A stretch of DNA of 64,000 bases, taken from contig NZ_JADOET010000004.1 of assembly GCF_015645385.1 (NCBI RefSeq), forward strand, positions 124,001 to 188,000, written 5' to 3'. The notes below the pieces were generated by a model. The model was not told the origin of the DNA, ran no database searches, and was given only the letters and a program-made list of their open reading frames with translations. Both the position numbers and the translations under genes were made by a program. How positions within the stretch are numbered: position 1 is the stretch's first letter; every line of letters begins with the position of its first letter. Positions 1 through 8,764 of the stretch are shown here, piece after piece. Origin of the DNA: Winogradskyella marina (GTDB lineage: Bacteria > Bacteroidota > Bacteroidia > Flavobacteriales > Flavobacteriaceae).

Positions 1-97
1 TATAATTGTATGTCTATTAAAAATCGCATTGATTTGTAGTGTTAAAATGACCTAAAATCATAAAAGTTCATTCAATTTTTTAATACCTTTAATACAT

Positions 98-535
98 ATG
101 AAAAAGATTATCCCATTTATTATTATCCTTATCGTTATTGCAAGTTGTAAGTCGTATAATAACACTCCAACCATTAATAATGCTAACGAACACAGCTTAG
201 TACAAAGTGATACTGTTTCTATTAGTAGCGATGAAAATGATTACGAAATCATAATCATAGAACCAGGATTTAACGCGTGGTTATTATCTACAGCCAGACC
301 AGAAGGTTACCATACTCAAGAGTGGTTAGAATCTAGAAATGCTATTTTAGTGCAAGGATGGAATCAAAGAAATTTACAACCTTACACCTACGACCCTAAT
401 CTATATGAAGTTAGAATAGACTACGATACACGTACAGATTACGGTTACGAGGTTAACTATAAACTATACAATTACTTTCTCTATTTTCAGTTAAAGTACA
501 AACAACGCTTATCTTCGTTTACACCCAGAATTTAG
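98..535 (+). CDS. DUF6146-like lipoprotein
   Basis: A 145-residue protein with a lipoprotein signal: a hydrophobic stretch follows MKK and ends in the lipobox IASC, so Cys17 is the likely lipidated residue and the mature protein is periplasmic or membrane-anchored. The C-terminal half is rich in Trp, Tyr and Asn (EWLESRNAILVQGWNQRN and a Tyr-rich end), which matches my recollection of the uncharacterised flavobacterial DUF6146 family. No catalytic motif is visible. It lies 49 bp upstream of the DUF6787 gene, which has its own promoter element. Function unknown. Confidence 0.75.
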   Translation: MKKIIPFIIILIVIASCKSYNNTPTINNANEHSLVQSDTVSISSDENDYEIIIIEPGFNAWLLSTARPEGYHTQEWLESRNAILVQGWNQRNLQPYTYDPNLYEVRIDYDTRTDYGYEVNYKLYNYFLYFQLKYKQRLSSFTPRI

Positions 536-558
536 TATAAAAAGACATCTTAATTTAC

Positions 559-566
559 TAATTTTG
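559..566 (+). promoter_or_regulatory. Bacteroidota -7 element TAATTTTG
   Basis: TAATTTTG matches the Bacteroidota sigma-ABfr consensus TAnnTTTG and lies 18 bp upstream of the ATG at 585. No convincing -33 TTTG is seen. Confidence 0.5.
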
Positions 567-584
567 CAGCACTGAAAATGTGCT

Positions 585-1079
585 ATGGAAAAATTTAAAA
601 AACATTGGGAAATTCAACACAATTGGCAGTTGTTATTTCCCTTTTTTGGTTTACTTATTTTAGGCTATTCGGCTATTAAAATCTCAAATGCTCTACTTAA
701 TGAGTATGGCTTAGCTCCAATACTAAGTGTCTCAATTGTTATTTTCTTTTTACTATTAAAATTGACCTTATTCTTATTCAAAAAGCTAGAAACCAAGTGG
801 GTTTTAGATTATAAGTGGGAAATGATTCGTGTCTTTATGGTATTTGCGTTTACTGGGACATCATCCTTGTTTGTTGGCAGACCAATTATGGTACTTATGG
901 GAATTACTAAAGAAAACTTAAACCCTATTCTTTATTGGTTTTTATTCATTATCATTGGGCTCGTTTTCTACCAAATTCTTTTAGTAACGTTTGGATGGCT
1001 TTTTGGGCAATTCAAGTTTTTTTGGGAATTTGAAAAGAAAATGCTGAGAAGATTAGGATTAAAACGTTTTTTCGATTGA
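585..1079 (+). CDS. DUF6787-like membrane protein
   Basis: A 164-residue integral membrane protein with about four hydrophobic segments. The start reads MEKFKKHWEIQHNWQLLFPF, and the basic C-terminal tail (KKMLRRLGLKRF) probably faces the cytoplasm. It resembles the flavobacterial family DUF6787 of unknown function. Its stop codon overlaps the TTG start of the next gene by four bases (TTGA), so the two are probably translationally coupled. Confidence 0.7.
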   Translation: MEKFKKHWEIQHNWQLLFPFFGLLILGYSAIKISNALLNEYGLAPILSVSIVIFFLLLKLTLFLFKKLETKWVLDYKWEMIRVFMVFAFTGTSSLFVGRPIMVLMGITKENLNPILYWFLFIIIGLVFYQILLVTFGWLFGQFKFFWEFEKKMLRRLGLKRFFD

Positions 1080-1417
1080 ATATTAACACCCTTACAACTG
1101 TATTATTTAAGACTTTTACTTTGCTATTAGTCCTAGCTGTACTGTTTCCTTCGGCTGTAAAATTAAATCATGCGTTTTCACACCACACGCATAACGTTTG
1201 TGACGATGACGGTTCTTTAACCACACATTTTCACGAAGCTGATATCGATTGTGATTTCTATAAATTTAAGCTTACTACACAATTTTACTTCAAAAATAAG
1301 TTAGATACACTAGTCTCAGAAGAAGAGAATTTCAAAATAACAAATTCTCAATATGAATTTGTTAGTGATTTTCAAAAACTTCAAACAGTACTTAGAGGGC
1401 CTCCTCAACTGATTTAA
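1076..1417 (+). CDS. Small His-rich exported/membrane protein
   Basis: A 113-residue protein. The only plausible start is a TTG overlapping the previous stop, because there is no other Met codon near the N-terminus. A hydrophobic segment (about residues 8-28) is followed by a His/Cys/Asp cluster (HAFSHHTHNVCDDD, then THFHEADIDCD), a pattern that suggests metal binding. It sits 50 bp upstream of a TonB receptor that itself has a long His/Asp stretch, so a shared role in zinc or copper handling is likely but inferred. I recall similar small proteins upstream of such receptors in Flavobacteriaceae. Confidence 0.65.
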   Translation: MNINTLTTVLFKTFTLLLVLAVLFPSAVKLNHAFSHHTHNVCDDDGSLTTHFHEADIDCDFYKFKLTTQFYFKNKLDTLVSEEENFKITNSQYEFVSDFQKLQTVLRGPPQLI

Positions 1418-1467
1418 TGCCCAGAAATTAAAATTTCATTTATTACTTATTATTAAATCATTTATTT

Positions 1468-3738
1468 ATGAAGCGATTATTAGTTATCGTATTCAGCATT
1501 GTGTTTATAAACACCTATGCTCAAAACACTATTAAAGGTACAGTCTTAGACAACACCACTCAAGCAGCAATTCCGTTTGCAACTATATATTTACCAGAAC
1601 TAGAAACAGGTACAACTACAAACGACAAAGGGGAATTTAGCCTAGATTTAAAGAAAGGCGTATTTAAAGTTGTTGTTTCATACATTGGATTTCAATCCCA
1701 ATCGATTACGGTAACGGTTCCTTCTGAAGAGACGTTAACTATTCTATTATCTGAATCTGCTATGGAAATGGAAGAGGTTATTATCTCTACACCTTTTCAT
1801 AAACTTCAGAGTGAAAACGTCATGAAGGTTGAACAAAAAAAGTTAAAAGAATTAAAGGCTTCTGGCGCAGTAACACTAGCAGAAGGCATAACCTCAATAG
1901 CTGGTGTAGAAAGCATAAGTACTGGTAACAGCATTGGTAAACCTGTAATTAGAGGACTGAGTTCTAACCGTGTTTTAGTGTATACACAAGGAGTACGTTT
2001 AGAAAACCAGCAATATGGAGACGAACATGGACTTGGTATCAATGACGCTGGTATTGAGAGCGTCGAAGTTATAAAAGGACCTGCTTCCCTACTCTATGGT
2101 AGCGATGCTTTAGGTGGTGTTTTGTATTTAAACCCTGAACGATTTGCTCAAGAAAATGAGTCGTCTGCAGATGCTTCTGTAAATTATTTTACTAACACTA
2201 AAGGCTATTCTACAAACGCAGGTTATAAATCGTCTAGTAATGGATTCAAATTTTTATTTAGAGGAAGTTTAACAGAACATTCCGATTACGATACTAAAAA
2301 CTATCGTGTAACCAATACACGTTATAGAGAACAAGATTTTAAAGCTGGCTTAGGCTATCAAAATTCACATTTTAAAACAGAATTTCGATATAATTTAAAT
2401 AACTCTAAATTAGGTTTACCTGAAGAAATTGGAGTTCAATCTACGGCAAAAACACCATTATTACCATATCAAAATATCGACAATCATATTTTTAGCTCAA
2501 AGTCGACCTTGTTTTTTGAAGACTCTAGTTTAGATGTCACTTTGGGTTACATCTATAATAATAGAAAAGAATTTGAAGAGCATCATGATCACGACGACCA
2601 TGATGACCATGACCACGACCACGATCATGACCACGACCATGATGATCACGATGAGGATGATGACCATGATGACCACGACGAGCATGAGATTTTAGAAGCA
2701 GCTTTAAATATGAAGTTAAAAACCTTTAGCTACGACGTAAAGTACAACCTTCCTACGCTTGGCAAATTCGAAACTATTATTGGTGTTCAAGGTATGAATC
2801 AAGTGAATACCAATTATGGTGAAGAAGTTTTAATTCCAAACGCAACAACAAACGATTTTGGTGTTTTAGCCACGTCACACATTCATTTTGAAACGCTAGA
2901 TGTTCAATTAGGAGCGCGTTACGATTATAGATCTATTGCAATTGAAAATAATAGCGACAATACATTCAATTCCTTTAATGGAGCTTTAGGTGTTAAAACA
3001 GATATTTTTAACAAGGTTACCGCAAGACTAAATTTAGCAACAGGGTTTAGAGCACCAAATCTATCAGAATTAGCTTCAGATGGTTCACACCATGGTACAA
3101 ATCGCTACGAAATTGGAAATATGAATCTTAGCAACGAGCAAAACTTTCAAGTTGATTTGGCTTTAGAATATAAAAATAAGCACATAGAATTATTTGCTAA
3201 TGGCTTTTATAATATAGTGAATGACTATATTTTCTTAAATCCAAACGGTGAATTAATTAATGATGACCCTGTGTTTTTATACGAGCAAGAAAATGCAACC
3301 TTATACGGAGGAGAATTCGGATTGCATTTTCATCCACACCCAATTCACTGGTTGCACTTAGAAAGTAGTTTTGAAACGGTTACCGGACAACAAGATAACG
3401 ATGAATACTTGCCATTAATTCCTGCAAATTCATTAACCAATACATTTCGTGTAGAATTTAATTCTGAAAACATTAAAAACATAAATGCTTTTGTAAAGTT
3501 ACGTTCGACATTTGCACAAAATAATGTGAATGCTTTTGAAACCACTTCAGATGCTTATAATTTATTAAGTGTTGGTGTTGGAGGTACGTTCAAACTATTT
3601 AATAATGATACAAATGTTTCAATTTCTGCAACTAACTTATTAGATACAACATATGTACATCATTTATCTCGATTAAAACCAGATGGTATTTTAAATATGG
3701 GACGTAATATTAATATTGGTGTAAACTACACATTGTAG
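1468..3738 (+). CDS. TonB-dependent outer-membrane receptor with His/Asp-rich loop
   Basis: A 756-residue receptor. Residues 1-19 are a signal peptide ending TYAQ. About 20-110 form a carboxypeptidase-regulatory-like beta-sandwich, about 115-225 form the plug (including IESVEVIKGPASLLYGSDAL), and the remainder is the beta-barrel ending in the typical aromatic terminal strand. About residues 372-407 are almost only His, Asp and Glu in HDH repeats. Such stretches are typical of receptors for zinc or other divalent metals; that substrate is inferred. The His-rich small protein lies just upstream, and a strong hairpin follows. Confidence 0.9.
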   Translation: MKRLLVIVFSIVFINTYAQNTIKGTVLDNTTQAAIPFATIYLPELETGTTTNDKGEFSLDLKKGVFKVVVSYIGFQSQSITVTVPSEETLTILLSESAMEMEEVIISTPFHKLQSENVMKVEQKKLKELKASGAVTLAEGITSIAGVESISTGNSIGKPVIRGLSSNRVLVYTQGVRLENQQYGDEHGLGINDAGIESVEVIKGPASLLYGSDALGGVLYLNPERFAQENESSADASVNYFTNTKGYSTNAGYKSSSNGFKFLFRGSLTEHSDYDTKNYRVTNTRYREQDFKAGLGYQNSHFKTEFRYNLNNSKLGLPEEIGVQSTAKTPLLPYQNIDNHIFSSKSTLFFEDSSLDVTLGYIYNNRKEFEEHHDHDDHDDHDHDHDHDHDHDDHDEDDDHDDHDEHEILEAALNMKLKTFSYDVKYNLPTLGKFETIIGVQGMNQVNTNYGEEVLIPNATTNDFGVLATSHIHFETLDVQLGARYDYRSIAIENNSDNTFNSFNGALGVKTDIFNKVTARLNLATGFRAPNLSELASDGSHHGTNRYEIGNMNLSNEQNFQVDLALEYKNKHIELFANGFYNIVNDYIFLNPNGELINDDPVFLYEQENATLYGGEFGLHFHPHPIHWLHLESSFETVTGQQDNDEYLPLIPANSLTNTFRVEFNSENIKNINAFVKLRSTFAQNNVNAFETTSDAYNLLSVGVGGTFKLFNNDTNVSISATNLLDTTYVHHLSRLKPDGILNMGRNINIGVNYTL

Positions 3739-3753
3739 TACTAATGTCATATA

Positions 3754-3796
3754 AAGCACAGTTGAAAACTCTATAAATTCATTTTCAACTGTGCTT
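3754..3796. terminator. Bidirectional terminator
   Basis: Perfect 15-bp inverted arms (AAGCACAGTTGAAAA and its complement) with a 13-base loop lie between two convergent genes, so the hairpin can end transcription from both sides. Confidence 0.75.
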
Positions 3797-3819
3797 AATA
3801 TAACGCTTAATTTATCTGT

Positions 3820-4104
3820 TTAACGTTCAATTTCTTTCGTCGTTTTTTCATTTTTAATAACATAAGTGTACAACCACATTAATGTAAATGATGGAATGAC
3901 ATCAAAGCCAGGCAAGGCTTCTTCAACAAAAGTTATCACTCCTGCTACTTTACCTGCTTTTCCAGCATATAATTTGGTCATTAACCATGCTGAAATTGGC
4001 GCCCAAACAACGTCTGAAAATTCTCCGATTCCAGGTATTATAAAAGACACTAATCCTAAAGCGTCAAAGAGAAGACCTAATCCTAATTTTTTGTATTTGT
4101 TCAT
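3820..4104 (-). CDS. Small conserved membrane protein
   Basis: A 94-residue protein with two to three hydrophobic segments and Gly-rich turns (GLVSFIIPGIGEFSDVVW, KAGKVAGVITFVEEALPGFD). It resembles a short membrane protein common in Flavobacteriaceae that I cannot assign to a named family. Its stop lies 24 bp from the bidirectional hairpin. An ORF on the opposite strand spans nearly the same bases but has no protein-like features. Confidence 0.7.
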   Translation of the reverse strand: MNKYKKLGLGLLFDALGLVSFIIPGIGEFSDVVWAPISAWLMTKLYAGKAGKVAGVITFVEEALPGFDVIPSFTLMWLYTYVIKNEKTTKEIER

Positions 4105-4290
4105 TTATCCTGAATTTATTTCAGGATCTCAAAAAATCGATTTCCCAAAATTTGTATTAATTACTGGCTAATCTAAAACAATAATTATTCCAAATCACAA
4201 AAGACTGCCATTTTACAATTAAGACCTTTAAATCATAAAACTCACGTCGTTTTTAACGTTTAATTAAGAGGTTTGACCAATCTGAGAACT

Positions 4291-4298
4291 TAGTTTTG
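4291..4298 (+). promoter_or_regulatory. Bacteroidota promoter (TTTG / TAGTTTTG)
   Basis: TAGTTTTG matches TAnnTTTG, with TTTG at 4272-4275 as a possible -33 box (spacing 15 bp, slightly short). It lies 69 bp upstream of the DUF5916 gene. Confidence 0.5.
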
Positions 4299-4367
4299 TA
4301 AAATTAAGATGTAACAACCGCTAAATACTTACATCTTTACACTTAACAAAACTACCATAAACTAACT

Positions 4368-6812
4368 ATGAACGCACGTTCTCTATGTGTCTTTATTGCT
4401 ACACTTTTGTGTTTGGTCAATGTCACCTTAGCTCAAAATAAAAAAACATTAAATATTAATCGTGCTACTTTAGCTCCTAAAATAGATGGCATTTTAGATG
4501 ATACTATTTGGCAAAATGCAGAGACAGCTACTGGTTTTGTATCCCAAAGACCTGAAATTGGTCAACAAGCTCCACATGATGAGCGTACCGAAGTAAAAAT
4601 GACTTTTGACGATAACGCAATTTATGTTGCGGCATACCTCTATGACGATCCAACCAAAATAATGAAACAGCTCACTAGTAGAGATAATTTTGGACAAACC
4701 GATTACTTTATTTTAGTGCTCAACCCAAATAACGACGCACAAAACGACACGGCTTTTTACGTCTTTAGTTCAGGGCAGCAAGCAGATGCACTTCAAAACC
4801 CAACTTTAGGAGAAGATTTTGGCTGGAATGCTGTTTGGGATAGTGCTGTTAAAATTATGGATGATGGTTGGATTGTAGAAATGAAAATCCCTTACCGAAC
4901 CTTGCGTTTTTCAGATCAAGACGAGCCGACTTGGGGAGTTCAGTTTCATAGAGAATTTAGACGATCTAGAGCACGATTTACCTGGAATCCTGTTGACCCA
5001 ACTCAAGGTTATTCCGGATTATACCATGCTGAAGTAAAAGGTCTAAAAGATGTAAAACCACCCATGAGATTAAACCTCTATCCTTTTACCACAGGAATAA
5101 TAAATAGTTTTGACGGCGACACAGACACTGATTTAAAATTCGGTATGGATGTTAAATACGGACTTACAGATAATTTTACTTTAGATGCCACTTTGGTTCC
5201 CGATTTTAGTCAGGCCGGATTTGATAATGTAGAATTAAACCTTGGTCCTTTTGAACAAACCTTCTCGGAGCAACGTCAATTTTTTACTGAAGGAGTCGAT
5301 TTATTTTCTAAAGGAGATTTATTCTTCTCTAGACGTATTGGAAACAGACCAAGTGGCAAACTCAACCTTAATGAGAACGAAGAAGCCAATGTTCCCAATG
5401 AAGTTAAAGTTTTAAATGCAGTAAAAGTCTCTGGTAGAACCAAAAATGGTTTAGGTATTGGCTTTTTTAATGCTATTACAGAAAAGACGACGGCCAATAT
5501 AAAAAACACGCTTACTGACGAAAAACGAAGTGCAGTTGTAGAGCCTTTCACTAATTACAATATTTTGGTTGTAGATCAGCAATTCAATGGCAACTCGTCT
5601 GTAAGTTTAATAAACACCAATGTACTTAGAGAAGGGCATTTTAGAGATGCCAATGCGACAGCTTTAGTGGCTAACTTAATTAATAAACGTAACACGTTTA
5701 GCATCGCTACTGATTTACGAATGAGTAATGTTAATTACCAAAACACTACGAATGAAACGGGTTTCAGCAGCTATTTGAGACTTGCTAAAATTCATGGCAA
5801 TTTGCGCTATAGTTTTGATCATAGTTACGCAGACACCAAATTTGACATTAACGACTTAGGACTACTTTACAGAAATAATTACAATAATTTTGGTACAGAT
5901 ATTTCATACCAAACTTTTGAGCCAAGTGGAAATCTAAACAACTACACTATTAGCACCTATTTTAATTATAACCGACTCGTAGAGCCTAATGTGTATTCGC
6001 AATTTAACTTAGGAGCTTCTTATAGAGCGACAACCAAAGGTTTAGATGGATTTGGTTTTAGTATAGACATAGAGCCAGGTGAACAAAAGGATTATTTTGA
6101 GTCTCGTGATGGCAGACCGTTTATCTATGAAAATTTTGTTACAACAGGAGGTTATCTTTCCTCTAATTACAACCGAACTTTTGCATTAGACCTTAGAGCT
6201 AATGTTGGAGCACTATTTGAAACTGGAAGAGATAAATTCACCTATGATATTGAAGTTGAACCTCGCGTAAGAATCAACGATAAACTATTATTGATTTATC
6301 AATTTTACTACGACTTTACTAACGGAGGACGAGGTTTTGCAACACGAGAAGATGAACAGTCTATTTTTGGAGAACGCAACAGACAGATTGTAACAAACAG
6401 CATATCTTCAAACTACGCCTTTAATCCTTATAATTCTCTATCACTTAGTTTTAGACATTATTGGGATACGGTTAGCTATGATAACGACTTATTTACGTTG
6501 TTAGATTCTGGTCGCTTAACTACAGATGCTGGGTATACTGTAGATAGTGTTAGTAACGATCCTAATATTAACTTTAGCACCTGGAATATAGATTTGAGTT
6601 ACTCATGGCAATTTGCACCAGGCAGTTTTTTAACCGCTTTGTATAGAAATCAATTATTTAATTCAGATGCTATTGCTGAGTATAATTATTCGCAAAGCAT
6701 TGATAAGTTGTTCGATCAACCTATGCAACATACGTTTTCTGTACGTCTTCAATATTTTTTAGACTTTAATGGTATAAAATCTGTTTTCAATTCTAATAAA
6801 TCTGATGCTTAG
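4368..6812 (+). CDS. DUF5916 protein with N-terminal CBM9-like domain
   Basis: An 814-residue exported protein with a signal peptide ending VTLAQ. The N-terminal part (about 25-215) looks like a carbohydrate-binding family 9 fold, with PKIDGILDDTIWQNAE and later WIVEMKIPYRTLRF. The remainder is rich in alternating hydrophobic and aromatic residues like an outer-membrane beta-barrel, as in the DUF5916 family. In Bacteroidota these proteins are common, and their substrate is not established. No sugar-utilisation genes are adjacent, so a carbohydrate role should not be assumed. The next gene has its own promoter over this stop codon. Confidence 0.85.
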   Translation: MNARSLCVFIATLLCLVNVTLAQNKKTLNINRATLAPKIDGILDDTIWQNAETATGFVSQRPEIGQQAPHDERTEVKMTFDDNAIYVAAYLYDDPTKIMKQLTSRDNFGQTDYFILVLNPNNDAQNDTAFYVFSSGQQADALQNPTLGEDFGWNAVWDSAVKIMDDGWIVEMKIPYRTLRFSDQDEPTWGVQFHREFRRSRARFTWNPVDPTQGYSGLYHAEVKGLKDVKPPMRLNLYPFTTGIINSFDGDTDTDLKFGMDVKYGLTDNFTLDATLVPDFSQAGFDNVELNLGPFEQTFSEQRQFFTEGVDLFSKGDLFFSRRIGNRPSGKLNLNENEEANVPNEVKVLNAVKVSGRTKNGLGIGFFNAITEKTTANIKNTLTDEKRSAVVEPFTNYNILVVDQQFNGNSSVSLINTNVLREGHFRDANATALVANLINKRNTFSIATDLRMSNVNYQNTTNETGFSSYLRLAKIHGNLRYSFDHSYADTKFDINDLGLLYRNNYNNFGTDISYQTFEPSGNLNNYTISTYFNYNRLVEPNVYSQFNLGASYRATTKGLDGFGFSIDIEPGEQKDYFESRDGRPFIYENFVTTGGYLSSNYNRTFALDLRANVGALFETGRDKFTYDIEVEPRVRINDKLLLIYQFYYDFTNGGRGFATREDEQSIFGERNRQIVTNSISSNYAFNPYNSLSLSFRHYWDTVSYDNDLFTLLDSGRLTTDAGYTVDSVSNDPNINFSTWNIDLSYSWQFAPGSFLTALYRNQLFNSDAIAEYNYSQSIDKLFDQPMQHTFSVRLQYFLDFNGIKSVFNSNKSDA

Positions 6813-6817
6813 TTTTG
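6810..6817 (+). promoter_or_regulatory. -7 element overlapping the upstream stop codon
   Basis: TAGTTTTG matches TAnnTTTG. Its first three bases are the TAG stop of the DUF5916 gene. It lies 34 bp upstream of the ABC ATPase start, so that gene can be transcribed independently. Confidence 0.45.
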
Positions 6818-6851
6818 TAGAATTAGGCATTAAGTATTAATTTCACATCGT

Positions 6852-7526
6852 ATGAGTAAAACAGTGATTTCCGCAAAACAGATTAAGAAAGCTTATAAAG
6901 ATCTTCAGGTCTTAAAAGGTGTCGACTTAACCATTTTAGAAGGTGAAGTAATTTCTATTGTTGGTGCTTCTGGTGCCGGTAAAACCACACTACTTCAAAT
7001 TTTGGGCACTTTAGATAAACCCGATTATACATCAAACACGGAACTAGTTATAAACGACCAATCGATTAAAACCTTAAATGACAAAGCTTTAGCAAAGTTT
7101 AGAAATAAGAACATCGGTTTTATTTTTCAATTCCATCAGTTATTACCTGAATTTACAGCTTTAGAAAACGTCTGTATTCCTGCTTTTATTCATAATACAC
7201 CAAAAGCTGATGCCGAAAAACGTGCCAAAGAATTACTAGAGTATTTAGGTTTAAGTGAACGCATCCATCACAAACCAAATAGCATGTCTGGTGGCGAACA
7301 ACAACGTGTTGCTGTGGCAAGAGCTTTAATAAACAATCCGAATATTATTTTTGCTGATGAACCTTCTGGAAATTTAGATAGTGAGTCTGCAGATCAATTA
7401 CACAACTTATTCTTTAAATTAAGAGATGAGTTTAATCAGACCTTTGTAATTGTAACCCATAACCAAGAATTAGCTGCTATGGCAGACCGCAAGTTAACTA
7501 TGGTCGACGGGAAGATTGTAGGTTAA
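6852..7526 (+). CDS. ABC transporter ATP-binding protein, LolD/MacB type
   Basis: A 224-residue ABC ATPase. The Walker A motif GASGAGKTT is at residues 38-46, the Q-loop near 93, the signature MSGGEQQR at 145-152, Walker B IIFADEP at 165-171 and the switch His in THNQE near 202. Length and sequence fit the LolD/MacB/FtsE group, which powers lipoprotein release or mechanotransmission permeases. No permease gene is adjacent, so the partner must lie elsewhere and the substrate is unknown. It converges with the DUF3999 gene, with only 5 bp between the two stops. Confidence 0.9.
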   Translation: MSKTVISAKQIKKAYKDLQVLKGVDLTILEGEVISIVGASGAGKTTLLQILGTLDKPDYTSNTELVINDQSIKTLNDKALAKFRNKNIGFIFQFHQLLPEFTALENVCIPAFIHNTPKADAEKRAKELLEYLGLSERIHHKPNSMSGGEQQRVAVARALINNPNIIFADEPSGNLDSESADQLHNLFFKLRDEFNQTFVIVTHNQELAAMADRKLTMVDGKIVG

Positions 7527-7531
7527 ATACC

Positions 7532-8764
7532 TTAATTCTTTTTCAACATTTTTAAAGTAAAGCCTCCCAACAACAAAATAACGACTCCAATTATTCCCCA
7601 AAGCCAATAACTATTTTCAAATAAGGGTTTCACTTTTGGTTGTATTGTATGCAGAATAACATCCTCCTCTCCTATCTTCAGAGCCTTTAATTGTTTAGGA
7701 ACATTTGTTTTAAACTTAGTAATATCATAAATCGGTTGTCTTGCAGAAGCGTTTCCATAAACCAACATATAATCTGCAGGCTCTGTAAAACGAGCAACTA
7801 ACTGATGTTCATAACCTTTAACAGAAACATTTTCTATAGATAATGGCTGATTATCATTATTGTAAATCGTTAACTTTAAGTGTTTTGCAATGGTGTTTTC
7901 AAAATTAAAATGGTTTGCCTCAAGCGAATTTAGTGTGCCATTGCCAATGGTCTTATAGTAATAGTTCCAACCTTTTTCTGTTTTAACGCTATCATTTTTG
8001 TATTCGATTTTTAACGGTCTATAATAGTCAAACGTATCACTCACATCTATTTGAATTTGACTTAATGAAACAGGTTCTTCTAACTCTAATTTAATCTCAG
8101 TGGTTTTAGTCTGTTTAAGTGCTCTGCTTTCACTAGACTTAACCTTGTGTTCAACAAAACGTCCGCCAGAAACTTCATGTTTAGATAGTTGCGCAGATAC
8201 TAATTGCGGCTGCTTATTGTGTTTTACAATAAGTCTAAAAAAACCATATTTAGCATCAGGAAAAACGAGTTTTGTAAACTTATAATCCGTTGTTTGGTTT
8301 TTAATGGATAGAATACGGTAATCTTCAAGTATTGTAAACCATTCTTGTTGATTCTGACTGCCTTGTAATTCCACTTTCCAATCAAAATTTTGCTCTTTAA
8401 AATTTAAATTGATTTGATTGATTATCGTTTCAGAATTTAACTGAAACGAAAAGTAATAACCAGCATTCCCTTTTGTTTTATTAATAATATCGAATGGAAT
8501 AGATTTATGTACTACTTTGTCTGAAAGGATTCGTAAAATATAAGGTGCTTCAATAGTATCGTTTTGAGCCGTAAACCCATAAACCCTAAGGTCTGATAAA
8601 TCTGGGTTCACCTTTCCAATTACAGCATTTGGTAAGGTGATTTTATGCCACTCATCATTCACATTTTGTAACGCTCTTTTATAGTTATACGTTTCCATTT
8701 GTGCAGCACAAAACGTCATAGAACCAATAAGAAAACTTAGAAATAGCTTAGTTGTTAGAGTCAT
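7532..8764 (-). CDS. DUF3999 family protein
   Basis: A 410-residue protein with a signal peptide (ending CAAQ), a long periplasmic beta-rich part and one C-terminal membrane helix (about 385-403, SYWLWGIIGVVILLLGG) followed by a short basic tail. This matches the DUF3999 layout. Its start overlaps the end of the DUF2339 gene by 17 bp, so the two are translationally coupled and probably work together in the envelope. Function unknown. Confidence 0.85.
   Translation of the reverse strand: MTLTTKLFLSFLIGSMTFCAAQMETYNYKRALQNVNDEWHKITLPNAVIGKVNPDLSDLRVYGFTAQNDTIEAPYILRILSDKVVHKSIPFDIINKTKGNAGYYFSFQLNSETIINQINLNFKEQNFDWKVELQGSQNQQEWFTILEDYRILSIKNQTTDYKFTKLVFPDAKYGFFRLIVKHNKQPQLVSAQLSKHEVSGGRFVEHKVKSSESRALKQTKTTEIKLELEEPVSLSQIQIDVSDTFDYYRPLKIEYKNDSVKTEKGWNYYYKTIGNGTLNSLEANHFNFENTIAKHLKLTIYNNDNQPLSIENVSVKGYEHQLVARFTEPADYMLVYGNASARQPIYDITKFKTNVPKQLKALKIGEEDVILHTIQPKVKPLFENSYWLWGIIGVVILLLGGFTLKMLKKN

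Noticed and set aside
3866..4171. 101-codon ORF opposite the small membrane protein gene
   Set aside because: It mirrors the gene on the other strand, has no family features, and runs beyond that gene's start into noncoding sequence.
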